From: Durusdinium trenchii
Lineage: Eukaryota > Sar > Dinophyceae > Suessiales > Symbiodiniaceae
Direction of reading: 5' to 3'
Length of the DNA: 64,000 bases
NCBI GenBank assembly: GCA_963970005.1
Contig: CAXAMN010000002.1
Location: 452,963-516,962, forward strand
Below are positions 35,326-46,384 of this stretch, in pieces (the first letter of the stretch is position 1; each line of letters begins with the position of its first letter). Under the pieces are notes generated by a model. The model was not told the DNA's origin and made no database searches. It saw only the letters and a list, made by a program, of their open reading frames with translations. Both the position numbers and the translations under genes were made by a program.

Positions 35326-38300
35326 TGGGGATGGACTCGAGTGGATTCATTCAGGCGGCAAATCCTAAAGCTTCACCCAAGGTATCTGAATCGATGAGCT
35401 CATCAGCAAGTGGAGATTCGAGTCTTTTGGAAGACCGATTAAACCGAACCACTATAGCAAACTTTATTGCGGCCAACATGTCCGTCCAGAATAGGCAACG
35501 TTCAGTCTCGAACCCTCTCCGTATAAACCGAGCCTTCCTCCCATCGTTGCTGTTTGGCTTTTCTCCTCTTCCCTATCCTTTCCCTTTCCTTCTCTTTCTC
35601 CGGTTCCCTTCAAGTTCCCTTCCTTTCATTTGCATTCCTCCTCATCTTTTTCATTTGACTCTCTTCTTCAGGAGGTTTGCTCTGCTATTTTCCGTAAACA
35701 ACCGAGCTTTGTTCTATTGAAACGGTTACGACGGCTACCACTCATGAGGCCTGGGCCCTCCATAGTATCTTATGCATGCCGGCTGCCAACCCTACGTGCC
35801 GCATTTCCTTTAGGCTCCTTTCATTGTCCTCTCAAATCAGCTTGGCATGGGATTGAGGAACTCGGGAAGTCTGATTGGATTCCAAATCTCAGTCAGTGCC
35901 CAAAATTTCTCATTGCCTCCCAACAAATGATGTTCTTTTGTCCCTGATTTAGGGGCAGGCCTCTCCTTTCAAACCTTCTAAACATTCTAGACTTCTATAT
36001 ATCGCTTTCTATGTTTCTTTTTGAAATCCAACCTTGGCATACCTGTTCAGCAAAGAACATCATGCACTTCATAGGAGAGTTTCACACTGCAGTCCCAAAA
36101 ACATCTGAAGTGCATTCGGTCCAGGTGGCATGTTTGATGCTCCGGCTTGCAAGTTGCTGGCAAAGGAATCTGCCTTAAATAACAAGCGAACGAACAAAGC
36201 ACCACAAGCTCAGCGCTGGACATTCTACAGTGCTCGTGTCATTGGCGGGTTGGCGTGGAGTCTACATCTCAACTGTCCTTGTCATTTCACAGGTCTTGTG
36301 CACAATTCTTATGTGGGTTCCAAGTGAGGTAGTTTCAGTTCTTCGTTTCGTGGGTGACCCTTCTCGTCAAACAGTCTCACAATGTCTCACGATGTCTCAC
36401 GATGTCTCGCGATGTCTCACGATGTCTCACGTCTCACCCGACTGGAGGAAACCATCTTCAAGAGCCCAGAAAGCTTAAGCTAGGCAAAACCTGGTGACCT
36501 CAGCAAAATCTAGGAGTTTATCGTTTTTCAATATATTTTTTCTTTTCCCAAGAACGGTTTCTTGCACGTCTTCTTGTTAAATGCCGGGCACTCAGGTCCC
36601 TGCAATCTGAATGGTGCCAAAGGCGCCCGGCCTCATCTTCGTCATTGACACTGGTTAAGAGACAAAGAAGTGGAGACCCCGTGTTTGTTTGTATACATAA
36701 TGCCTTCCACCAAGCAGCCCTGGCGCTAAAAGGCGATCTCTAAACACCTTCCGTCTCGTCACGTCTCACAAAAACCTCACGTCGTACTGTTCTTCAAAGC
36801 TTCGCACGCAGCTCGGTGCTCTGTGCTTCATGGCAGCTCAACGGGGTGAACAATCCCCTCGGAGCTGTCACCAAGGACACCATGCTTTACTGAACGGACC
36901 GTGATGGACCGACTGAGCAGGGGGCCCTGGAACTCCCAACGCGTAGTCCATGATTTCGGGGGGCAAGCCCGTGCGGCTTCGCTGTAAGGCCACCTAGCAA
37001 TCCAAGCAATACATCCCACAAAAAACGACTAGAAGCCGCATGTTCTTTCCTACACTTCATGCAGCCATTCATTGGTCAACACCTGAAGCCTACCAGATGC
37101 AAGCCATGACAAATTCAACTGCATGCAGGTGCCGATGTAAAAGCCAAGCCCTGCAAACATTTTCGGTATGCATCCTCCAGGTATGAAAAGCCAAGGAAGC
37201 GATCGACATGTAAAATAAACGGAACATGATGCAGTATTAAACACATATTGTCACATATAGTATATATAACCTCAGGAAACCATTCCCGTTTCGGGGGTCA
37301 CGCATAGCGACGCGCAGAAGCGCTTTCACCACAGTAGCGCTTTTTCGCCGCCTCCCATCGGCTTTCTCTGGCCGCGTAGGGCGGATCCGGGACTGTGAAG
37401 TTGGCGACGTACAACGTCACCTGGTCCTTGATGGAGGTGTCCAGCCTGAGAAACGGATTATCCACCTGATATCCGGATATCCATCAATATCGATGATATC
37501 CGCCTGATTAGTGATATCCGATATCCATTGGATATCATGGGCGTATATCTTTAAACGATTCTTTACGTCTTTGACGAACAATTATGATTCGATGCTACAA
37601 CTTTCACGGAGAAGCAGATATTTCTTATGTCTATCACTTTACTCGCAGTTGTTTCAGAGCCAACAGCATTCAACTGCAAACATCTGGGCTGTGTCAAGAA
37701 GAAGATCAGTCGCTGGTCAGCTGATGGCTAGGTGGCTGACAAGACTGCAAAAAGTGTGAGCTCATTGAACCTCGCATGTTTCAATCAAGTCAGATTCCGT
37801 TTTACCATGTTTTACCCTCAAAGCAGGCCGCATGTAGAAAGGGGGCAACTCCACATCCCAAATCATGTGTTCTTGAATTGGCCCAACAGCTTGTCTTTCT
37901 TCGATTTTCATGAACCCGTGCACAAGGCGACAGAACGGCGACGAGTAGTAAAATGATCCCAAGAAAATTGCGGCATGTCACCCTACAGCCTCTATCAAAA
38001 GATACGACCCACAAGGACTTTCACTGTAGAGCACTTTGTGCTTTCCGCAGCTCAGGATCATGCTGGCCCTGACATTGCGGCTCACCCGCAAAGACGAAGG
38101 TGGGATCCTCTCAAAAGCACCAACAAGCAACAAGCTTGGGGGGTTGTGGAGTGTCAGAACATGTGTCCCCCCCACCAACAGGAAAACTGAGCAATCCAAG
38201 CAACAGTCAAATGAAGTGCCAGCAAGCTGCAAAGTGGAAATCCCCTGCACCCCCACAAGAATCAATACAAACAACCTGAAGCTTCAAGATCCTCAAGCAT

Positions 38301-39199
38301 TTTAGCCCTGGACAAGGTGTGTAGAAACTGTCAAATGTGGCTCCTGGGGCCTGGCATCCCGTCGTGTAGCAGGCTCCTGCCAAGTGAACAAGCACTTTCC
38401 TCCGGAGGTGTTCCTGCGCTTTGTAGCGTTGGCTGGAAGTTAAGTGCGACACTTTCGGACTTACATGAACCTAATTATAGGGTCCATGACTTTTCACCAT
38501 CTCTACTTTTCTGGTTGTGATATCATACGAGATCACGATAAAGGAAGATCCAACTTAGATCTGGACGGACATCCATGGACCAAAACCAAAGTCGATCTAG
38601 AGCCCGAAATCTGAAGGAATTCCCAGATTGCCTCCCATAGCAAGGAGCAGCCCGCAAAGTTGTAGGGCAGGGAGGACCTGGTAACCAAGGCTCGAGTGGT
38701 GAGTCTGAGCCCACAATTCTGGCGGGGCCCAAGGCTTTGTGAGACAGCTTTATCCAGAAAACCATAACACACTGTTTGACTAGTGTTGCTGGGTTCAAGA
38801 TTATGAACTTTTCCTGGACGGTTAGCTAAAGAACATGTTACCCTACCGCGTACCTACCCAACAAGTCTGACTTTGGCTACTCAGTGAACATTTGTGCCTT
38901 CTTGCTTCTCCCATTACGCGTCCTTCCATGTGAACCACAACAACTGACTCTTCGCACGTTCATCTCACAAAATCACAACATCTAAGGCTTTGATCATTCT
39001 GCCCGTCTAGCCTCATCCACACACTGTTCACCAGTGCATCAATGCCTGATGGCTGATGGCTCAAAAAGACCATCGCTGGCGGAAACAATGCCAGTACCAC
39101 CGCCCCAAGCACAAAGTGTACTTCTTACTCTTCTTAATCCTATGAACGCGTTGAATGTCAGCGGCAATCGTTCCGGAATTTGAAGAAACGAAACTAATT
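35326..39199. other. Long stretch without a recognised gene
   Basis: Contains a pyrimidine-rich block (35535-35660), a 10-bp tandem repeat (36374-36437) and a cluster of GATATC palindromes (37468-37536). ORFs are short and overlapping. Confidence 0.4.
36374..36437 (+). repeat. 10-bp tandem repeat (GATGTCTCAC)n
   Basis: Six near-identical 10-bp units with single-base variants (AATGTCTCAC, GATGTCTCGC). A short, young-looking minisatellite. Confidence 0.9.
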
Positions 39200-39295
39200 A
39201 CTAGCAACAAAGGGCATCGCTACTAGGAGCAAGGACGCTACTAGTAGCTCCTGGCATTACAACTAGTAACTAGGAACAAGAAGCTACTAGTAACA
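39200..39295 (+). repeat. CTAGTAG-family dispersed repeat, copy G
   Basis: TACTAGCAACAAAGGGCATC, GCTACTAGGAGCAAGGACGC and TAGTAGCTCCTGGCATTAC modules. Confidence 0.85.
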
Positions 39296-39520
39296 GCATA
39301 GCTGGCTCAGTCATCACTTCTCCGCTGTGCCCTCTTCAATGCCGTGCGGCGCCGCGAATGCGCAGCGGACCCTTTGAACGGGCCTTCCGAAGGGCGAAAT
39401 GACAGGCGCATAGCCGCCAGGGATGACAAGGAAGCCTGGGAAGCTGCGACGAGTTGCTCAGTCCATGGTGAGCCATGTCATGCATCACATGTGATGCCTG
39501 ACATGATGAGGATACAATCC

Positions 39521-39844
39521 CTAGAAGACCTTCCTTATGCGCGCTGCCAGGTGTTCGGCCATGAAAGCTGCCAGGTGTTGGGTCCTGAACAATAGTTGTT
39601 CCCCTTTTTTTGATTCCTGGTGGGAATTTCCCACTTTGCTATGCCCTCCAGAAGGCTGGTTTGACTTCTTGACAAACAAATGGTCTGGAATATCTGCATG
39701 CCAAAGGTATGGGTCTGACCCTCCCTTCATCAAAGGCTCCATTGAGCTTGCTTTCATCTGCTTTAATTTGAGTTGTTGACATGATTCGGCTGGGAGAACA
39801 AGGTGCACATGCAGTTGGTTTGCTTCATTCACCAACCCAACCAA
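39521..39844 (-). CDS. Hypothetical exon
   Basis: Minus-strand frame of 107 codons, hydrophilic and coherent (VNEANQLHVHLVLPAESCQQ; GGSDPYLWHADIPDHLFVKK), stopping at 39521. An intron probably ends near the GGTTG|GTGAATG junction, but the acceptor is unclear. No family recognised. Confidence 0.3.
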   Translation of the reverse strand: MVGLVNEANQLHVHLVLPAESCQQLKLKQMKASSMEPLMKGGSDPYLWHADIPDHLFVKKSNQPSGGHSKVGNSHQESKKGEQLLFRTQHLAAFMAEHLAARIRKVF

Positions 39845-40495
39845 AGAAGAGGCAGGCTAATCTCGACGGTGCAATGCAGCTTAAGGAGGGTTTTTGCTCC
39901 CCTAAATGCACAGTTTGTCAAACGAGTGTTTCCAACTGCTACAAACGAAGAGGCGAACCTCTGGTCATGACCTAGGATAGATGGCACCTGCCTTATATAT
40001 ATATATATGGGTGTGGCCAGAAACCCTGGTATGGATCGTTCCGCGCTGCAGTGAGAGTGATCCAAACCCTATGGATCAGAGCGCTGATCCAAGCCCTATG
40101 GATCAAACCGACAAGTCACTTGATCCAAGCCCCCAACATGAACACATCTGCATGGTGGCACTTCACCCCACCACTTTCTCACCAATTCACTGTGAAGGTG
40201 GTGGCTTCCCAGATCAAAGCCATCCTGTTTGCGGCAAGCCTGCTTTGAAGTTCTGGCCGCTGTGAATTTGGGCTCCACTGTCCACATATTGGGCAATCAG
40301 CTGGCCGCGCATATTGGTGACTCAGTGGGCTTTCAAGACATTTAACAGGTGGTGGCTTCAGCTCTAGATTGGAGGCGCAGTCCGAAAACCGATTTAGTGG
40401 CTGCCGCTAATTCTGTTTGGCCTTAATATTGTGGTCTAGCACATTCTGGCACCTTATTTAATATGGGTTAGTTGGGTTGGCTCCTCCCCTCAAAG
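39845..40495. other. No gene; TGATCCAAGCC repeats and a SINE tail fragment
   Basis: 40052-40135 contains three copies of TGATCCAA(A/G)CCC, two followed by TATGGATCA; the same words recur as palindromes at 41009-41105. At 40385-40430 a GATTTAGTGGCTGCCGCTAA segment resembles the body of the SINE at 40496. Confidence 0.5.
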
Positions 40496-40655
40496 GGTTG
40501 CGTAGCCTAATGGTAAAAGCGTCGGGTTTCCAATTCTTCACTTCCACAGTGTGAGGGTTCGAGTCCCGGCCGTGAACACGCTTAGTGGCTTCCGGTAATT
40601 AATTTTTGGCTGGAATGGGAAGTCAATTCGAAGTTGAGTCTGGTGGTAATACTGG
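40496..40655 (+). mobile_element. tRNA-derived SINE
   Basis: The head has an A-box-like TAGCCTAATGG (40503-40513) and a B-box GGTTCGAGTCC (40556-40566), the internal RNA polymerase III promoter of tRNA genes. The acceptor and T-stems do not pair properly and the variable region is too long, so it is a tRNA-derived retroposon, not a working tRNA. A body (CTTAGTGGCTTCCGGTAATT, TTGGCTGGAATGGGAAGTC, GAAGTTGAGTCT) follows, then a GTAGCAG trinucleotide tail. A 5'-truncated second copy lies at 40763-40860. Confidence 0.6.
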
Positions 40656-40762
40656 TGATAGTGGTGAGTAGCAGTAGCAGCAGCAGTAAAGCTGTTGCAG
40701 GCAAAGTAGCAGAAGGAGTGGTGGCAGCAGAGGTGGTTGTAGTAGTGGTTTGTAGTAGTGGT

Positions 40763-40860
40763 GGCTCGAGTCCCGGCTGTGACCACACTTAGTGGCTTCC
40801 GGTAATTAATTTTGGCTGGAATGGGAAGTCAATTTGAAGTTGAGTCTAGTGGCTTCCGCT
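40763..40860 (+). mobile_element. SINE, 5'-truncated copy
   Basis: Starts inside the B-box (GGCTCGAGTCCCGGC) and repeats the body of the upstream copy with few changes, then enters another GTAGCAG-rich tail. 5' truncation is expected of retroposed copies. Confidence 0.6.
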
Positions 40861-40861
40861 A

Positions 40862-41005
40862 AATCTGTGGTGGTGGTAATACTGCTGATAGTAGTGAGTA
40901 GCAGTAGCAGCAACAGTAAAGCTGTTGCAGTAGTAGCAGCAGGTGGCAAGTGCAGTGGCAGTAGCAGTGGTGGCAGCAGAGGTGGTTGTAGTAGTGGTGG
41001 TGCTG
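40862..41005 (+). repeat. Trinucleotide-rich tail (GTA/GCA/GTG)n
   Basis: Imperfect AGCAGTAGCAGCAACAG and GTGGTGG runs after the second SINE copy. A similar run at 40660-40760 follows the first copy. Confidence 0.7.
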
Positions 41006-41008
41006 GTT

Positions 41009-41105
41009 GTGTGATCCAAGGGCTTGGATCACACACCCACCTTTTGATCCATACCCCATGGATCGAGGTATGGATCGTGTGTGGGTTTGGGTGTGTGATC
41101 CAAGC
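41009..41105. repeat. Palindromic TGATCCAAG repeats
   Basis: 41009-41034 is a perfect palindrome (12-bp arms GTGTGATCCAAG with a 2-nt spacer). It is followed by a GATCCATACC...GGTATGGATC inverted repeat and a third GTGTGATCCAAGCC. Related to 40052-40135. Confidence 0.8.
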
Positions 41106-41424
41106 CTTATGTTTTTGGCCGTAGCCATATATTTATTTTTTGTGCAATCCAGAAGGTCCTTTACTGTTGGGACTGTCGTGCCAGCAAAAGAAAGGCTGGA
41201 GTATTTACTCCAGCGTGTCTGGTCTTGGGGCCTTTGTTCTGACTGAACATCTGAACACCGCAAGGACTGGTCGGAGGTGATGCAACGTTGTTAGCACCAC
41301 AAATCTTGATAAAATACCATAGCCTCCTCCCCAATAGGTACGACAGGCAATCACAGGGAGTAACACCATTCAGGAATAACAATCTAATGTCAGGTCATGT
41401 GCCACATGAACCATACTGAAACAC

Positions 41425-41515
41425 ACCCAGGCCATCGCTACTAGGTTGGAGGCCATCGCTATTAGGTCGGAGGCCATCGCTAGTAGGTTGGAGGCCATCG
41501 CTAGTAGGTTGGAGG
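41425..41515 (+). repeat. CTAGTAG-family repeat, copy H (left of gap)
   Basis: Tandem 21-bp units GGCCATCGCTAGTAGGTTGGA running into the N gap. The array resumes at 41851. Confidence 0.9.
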
Positions 41516-41850
41516 NNNNNNNNNNNNNNNNNNNNNNNNNNNNNNNNNNNNNNNNNNNNNNNNNNNNNNNNNNNNNNNNNNNNNNNNNNNNNNNNNNNNN
41601 NNNNNNNNNNNNNNNNNNNNNNNNNNNNNNNNNNNNNNNNNNNNNNNNNNNNNNNNNNNNNNNNNNNNNNNNNNNNNNNNNNNNNNNNNNNNNNNNNNNN
41701 NNNNNNNNNNNNNNNNNNNNNNNNNNNNNNNNNNNNNNNNNNNNNNNNNNNNNNNNNNNNNNNNNNNNNNNNNNNNNNNNNNNNNNNNNNNNNNNNNNNN
41801 NNNNNNNNNNNNNNNNNNNNNNNNNNNNNNNNNNNNNNNNNNNNNNNNNN
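41516..41850. other. Assembly gap (335 N)
   Basis: 335 N bounded on both sides by the same 21-bp tandem repeat; probably more of that array. ORFs that cross the gap are artefacts. Confidence 0.99.
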
Positions 41851-41915
41851 GGGAGGCCATCGCTAGGTTGGGAGGCCATCGCTAGCAGGTTGGAGGCTAT
41901 CGCGAGTAAGTTGGA
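41851..41915 (+). repeat. CTAGTAG-family repeat, copy H (right of gap)
   Basis: Continuation of the 21-bp array (GGAGGCCATCGCTAG..GTTGG), with more divergence toward its end. Confidence 0.85.
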
Positions 41916-42660
41916 GGATCAAGTTCCTGGCAGAGGAGATGGACAAATCACATCGTGGCGCCATGTTAGCCACGAGGTCGTAGGCCTGCAGGGTCGCTTT
42001 GGCTACCATTCCTGTCAAACCACCAGGGGATAAGTACAGTACAATCTCATGATCAGTATCTGCAAATTGTTTGCAAAATACATGGCGAAACAAACAAGAA
42101 CAAATTTCAAGTGTAGCAAACCTCATATTGTCATGGCCTTTTACCAAGCGTACGGTTGAGGGTTATGCTGTCTACTCCAGGTTGACCTCCTTCACTCCAC
42201 TTCGCATCACACCTGCCTGTGACTTGCCGGCAGCCACAGTCCGTTGACCTGGATTCTGTTGGGCTGTCGGCGGCCTGTCTATACCGACACAAAAACAGGG
42301 CTGACCTTGTGAATCTGTCTGGGTCTGGCGAAACACTCTGCTGAGTTGCTGTCCCTCAAGAAGCCACTTCACACTGGAAAGACATTAATGTGACCTCCAT
42401 CTTCACCAGCTTACAAATCAAAGGAGGGATTTGCTGTAACCTTGGCTCGCTCAGTTCCAACCCTATATATCAGATATTATCAGATACTATGTGCACAAAG
42501 ATGGTATCACCATGTATGACCTCGGTCCACCTGGGAGAGACTGAATGACCTGCGCAACGCCAACCCCGGTGACTACCATCCCGCCTCTTTGGACCTCCAC
42601 TGTGAACTCCAGTGGCCTTTCAGGGTGTGTGATGGTGTGTGTGTGTGTGCGCACCATCTT
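41916..42660. other. No gene recognised
   Basis: Short ORFs; a short GT run at 42623-42648 precedes the duplicated segment. Confidence 0.4.
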
Positions 42661-42970
42661 TTTCCAAGAGATATCACTGGCAACAGGGGGGCAGTGATCC
42701 CTTCAGCAGTCATTGCCTAACAAAGACGCTGTTGATCGGATGTGACATTCGGAGAGCACGCTCTCTGAACGTACCTGCATTTTTTGTGGCGGTTTCAAGC
42801 TGTGACATCAATCTTCCTTGAAGAGCTTATGCGCCGACTGTTGACACATTCCTGCTTGCGCTGACCCTTCCTTCACCATGCGGTCCTTCACCAGTCAAGG
42901 GCTAAGTATTCATCGGTGACTCACTTTCTGAAAATTATGCTCATTCATTTGAGCTATGAATCTAAGTGTG
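42661..42970 (+). repeat. 310-bp direct duplication, copy 1
   Basis: From TTTCCAAGAGATATCACTGG to GAGCTATGAATCTAAGTGTG. The second copy is at 43370-43687 with only scattered substitutions and a short extra GGGCAGTCAA. GT-rich sequence lies at or next to the copies. No coding frame is shared convincingly. Confidence 0.9.
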
Positions 42971-43369
42971 ACCAGCTGCATCTTCCCACTTGGGTATGCA
43001 GTGTGATCCCCGACTGGGGTGCCAGCTTCACCACTGAAACTTGCTGATCAATCACTGCCTGCCGCGGGCCGTGTCCTGAACATTTGAGCACCTCCGGGAA
43101 CAGCTGACTAAATGCTGCCGAGCTTACGGAGAGTTCTCAGACAATCTTCGAAGACGTATTGCGTTTTTTGCCGCAGCGAGGTTGCATAAATGCAATGAGG
43201 ATTCAATGATGACTTTCTCTCCTTCCTCTTGCTCTTGCTCTTCTCTCGCTTTCGTTTCTTCTAGAGGCTTGTTAGGTTGAAAATCAGGTTGTTTGCCGAG
43301 TCTTTTCAGTCCCTTCTTCGAGCGCCAAGGGCGCGCCGCTTTGCGGCCGCTTGTGTGTGCACACCTCTG
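42971..43369. other. Spacer between duplicated segments
   Basis: No gene seen. Contains a CT-rich run (43220-43262) and an AAGGGCGCGCCGCTTTGCGG GC-rich patch just before the second copy. Confidence 0.5.
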
Positions 43370-43687
43370 TTTCCAAGAGATATCACTGGCAGCAGGGGGG
43401 CAGTGATCCCTTTAGCAGTCACTGCCTAACAAAGACGCTGCTGATCGGATGTGAGATTCGGAAGGCGCTCTCTGAACGTGCCTGCATTTTTTGTGGCGGT
43501 TTCAAGCTGTGACATCAATCTTCCTTGAAGAGCTTATGCGCCGACTGTTGACACATTCCTGCTTGCGCTGACCCTTCCTTCACCATGCGGTTCTTCACTA
43601 GTCAAGGGCAGTCAAGGGCTAAGTATTCATCAGCGACGCACTTTCTGAAAATTATGCTCATTCATTTGAGCTATGAATCTAAGTGTT
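43370..43687 (+). repeat. 310-bp direct duplication, copy 2
   Basis: Second copy of 42661-42970, followed at once by a GTGTGTGTGT run. Confidence 0.9.
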
Positions 43688-44981
43688 TGTGTGTGTGTGT
43701 TCGCCTGCGAGGCCTGCGAGGCCTCCTTTTGTCTGTGTATGGTCTATTTTCTGGTTGTTCAACGGCTGCCATGGCCGATTTCTGATGGTGTTTGGACGGA
43801 GAAACAACGGTAAACAAAGAATATATATATATATATATACAGTATAAACAACAACGACAACTCTCCATCTCTCACCCTCCTGCGTCTTGCGCTCTTGGGT
43901 TCCCAGCATGGAACCAGCCTTGACTGGAGAGCAATCGGCAACATGATCGATGTCCGTGACAGGTGCACAAGTCTGAGGGAAGCTGCACTTTGGATTCGGT
44001 ATTGCAAAGTTGTCTACAGCATTCTACAGCTTTGAACACCAACATGGACTCCGAACATGAAATGCTCGAAGGCCAAATATCCGCCAATCAGTCCAAGAGC
44101 GCAAACCTGGCAGCCTCTTTTTTCAACCTTTCAACGAACAGCCAAACTTCCCACCTGGCCGACAATGCTTAGCCACCGTGTCCTTGCGGTCCCGGCAAAG
44201 TGCTCAAAACTCCCAAAGACGAGGGAAGTAACCGGATTTCATAAAACCGAAGAACATTTTGTGGCAGAATATATATATATATAAATTATTTATGTTATAT
44301 ATACAGTATATATATATAACTATATATCAGTGTAGCAGCTCCTGGAATCACCAAAATCGGTGGGGTGAGGCAATGCCCAAGTACCGCCTTTGCATGCACC
44401 CCAGGCACTGCAGGCACTTAGAAATTCAACTCTGAAATCGAAGGGTGACTGTGCTGGAAGAGTGGGATCATGCGCCGAACACCGTTTCCTATTGCTTTGG
44501 CCTTTGATCTTGCGCTTTGCGCGCAAAGCGCTGCACGTAGGGGACCTTTAGCATGCTTTAGCGCTTTAGCTACGGGGGAGGGACTGCCCTGTGGCTTTCA
44601 GACCCTCAAAGTTTCAGACACACAGATCCACAGGCTGTCACCATTTCCGGATGATTCACCGATTCACCTATGTCCTCCCAACAGGGAAACCCATGGGGAA
44701 GGTTTCCAAAGTGTTCCCAAAGTGTGATGGAAAGAATTGGGTGCTTCATGGTGCTTCATACAAAGGTCAACACCATGAACATATGCTACCATCCCATCCC
44801 GCCTTGTTGTTATCCTTCGACACCCCCCTTGCTCCAAATATCTTTGTCTCCAAGTATCCGTGATACCTGCCACTCTGCGTAGCGTGGTGCCACTCCTTCC
44901 AAGCCTGAGCTTGAGGCCAGGTACAATCCCTTCAATGGGAATAACAACAGCTGTCCCAATCCACAAGACATGTGCAATCAT
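43688..44981. other. No gene recognised; TA microsatellites
   Basis: TA runs at 43820-43838, 44270-44283 and 44296-44320 (with ACAGTATATA interruptions). Remaining ORFs are short. Confidence 0.45.
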
Positions 44982-45374
44982 CTAAGCGGGCCGACGCACT
45001 TGCATTTCCAGACCGGAGAGCGGCGGCGAATCCTCCGCCGGTGTGACGATCCGAAAGCCGTGGCGATCGTTGAAGGACATGTTCTGCTTTGAATCCGGTG
45101 ATTTAGATTTGATATTCCCCACTACCACTACTGCCTGGATTTGGACATCGAAGCCCAGTAGGCGAACATCAAAACATGATGACAGGTTGATCTGCGACTC
45201 AATATGAAGGTCAAAAAGAAGAGGTTCAGCAGTGTTTTCCAAGGATATAGCATGTTCTTGTTCGTTTTCTGCCAGTCCCGCAATCTGTTGAGCCCTGTTC
45301 GTCCGTCCCACTTCTGAGGCCATGACCATCTCATAGACCTTGATGTCCGGATCACGGTGACCATGCGTACACAA
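44982..45374 (-). CDS. Hypothetical protein, terminal exon
   Basis: Minus-strand frame of up to 130 codons ending in TAG at 44982. Composition is that of a folded domain: AGLAENEQEHAISLENTAEP, alternating strands (LLGFDVQIQAVVVVGNIKSK), then NMSFNDRHGFRIVTPAED and a short basic end. The exon probably starts near 45360. A second, less coherent minus frame overlaps. Function unknown. Confidence 0.4.
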   Translation of the reverse strand: MCTHGHRDPDIKVYEMVMASEVGRTNRAQQIAGLAENEQEHAISLENTAEPLLFDLHIESQINLSSCFDVRLLGFDVQIQAVVVVGNIKSKSPDSKQNMSFNDRHGFRIVTPAEDSPPLSGLEMQVRRPA

Positions 45375-45559
45375 ACGAAGGATGAAACTTCATCGAAAAG
45401 AACCACAAACAAATATGGGTTTCTGTAATACATGTATGTAATACTACATGTTGCATGTGTGGTGTGAATCACCTGGGGCGATTGAGCGCCCATGAAAGTG
45501 GCTTCTTATGCTGGCAACACGATTTGTCTTTGTATGTCTTTTGCCAGCTGTGCCCATTG

Positions 45560-45843
45560 GATGTGGCATTTCCCAGGATTCCAGTTATCTTGAAGCTTTG
45601 AATCTGTCCGCAGTGATGGAATGACCACTTCGAGCTTCTCAAAAGGCTCCGAGCTTGCTCTGAGTGCCCTGCAGTGAGAATGGCACGTCGCTCATCACAG
45701 AATGGGGGCGCCTTGAGGCCCTGAATCACTGCCTGCGCCGATGCATCGCCCACGGTTTTCAATGCGTTGCCCGGGGCGTGCGCCTGTGCCACAGGAGAGG
45801 CGCAAAAGTCGGGGTTCAGTTGCCACACTTCAGGCCTCAGATG
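45560..45843 (-). CDS. Hypothetical exon
   Basis: Minus-strand frame with coherent composition (HAPGNALKTVGDASAQAVIQ; CDERRAILTAGHSEQARSLL). It lies upstream of the 44982-45374 exon on the same strand and may belong to the same gene. Exact splice sites are not resolved; the phase does not fit the terminal exon of the neighbouring host gene at 45959. Confidence 0.35.
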
Positions 45844-45958
45844 TAAACAGATGATCCAAAGTCTGAGTCACAATTCATTTGACATCACAAAACCGAGCAT
45901 TCTTTCATGCCAATGCTAGCTGTTGCAACCTGCTCACAATGTTCATTACTCTTCCAGG

Positions 45959-46365
45959 TCAGAAGAGTTGGATGGGGCTCTGCAGAACATGCAAGTACTG
46001 TATATGGTATAATAATCTATATATATATATACAGAACATTAAAACATCAACATATAAGATCATCTAATAACATATAAAATAGAATAAAATATTATATAAT
46101 AGATGTACTATACTATCATATACTGCAGTAAAATATATAGTATCGCATATGTCATATACATTCAGTTAAACACTATACATATATATGTATATACACACCA
46201 CTAATCCAAATATGTGCAATGTATATGCATATAGACACGCAAACACACACCTAACTTACTTTGTACTTGGAACCCTGCACCGTCAGCACCACCTGGTCAT
46301 ACAAAAAGAGCCGACCGGCCTTGGCAGATCGACCACGGTTGAACGACCGGTTCTGACCTGTCGAA
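45959..46365 (-). CDS. Host gene: last two exons, 3' of the retrotransposon
   Basis: Exon 46260-46365 begins after an AG (GGAGAG|T) and ends at a consensus donor (TACAAA|GTAAGT). It reads in one frame (QNRSFNRGRSAKAG, then GRLFLYDQVVLTVQGSKYK). A 280-bp AT-rich intron with a TTCTGCAG acceptor leads to a short last exon, 45959-45979, SPIQLF and stop. All phases agree with the exon at 55621-55813 upstream. The copia element sits in the intron between them, antisense to this gene. The acceptor at 46366 is a choice among several nearby AGs, made on phase. Function not recognised. Confidence 0.45.
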
Positions 46366-46379
46366 CTCTCCGTCGGTTC

Positions 46380-46384
46380 GAAAC
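46380..46384. repeat. Target-site duplication, left (GAAAC)
   Basis: GAAAC directly before the 5' LTR equals GAAAC directly after the 3' LTR (55578-55582): the 5-bp duplication expected from copia integrase. Confidence 0.95.

Noticed and set aside
40496-40580. Functional tRNA gene
   Set aside because: A and B boxes are present, but acceptor and T-stem pairing fail and a repeated SINE body follows.
41119-41128. Spliced-leader 5' end (CCGTAGCCAT)
   Set aside because: Only 10 nt match before divergence; a match this short is expected by chance in 64 kb.
41370-42033. Long ORFs across the N gap
   Set aside because: Most of the apparent length is N; the rest is a 21-bp tandem repeat.
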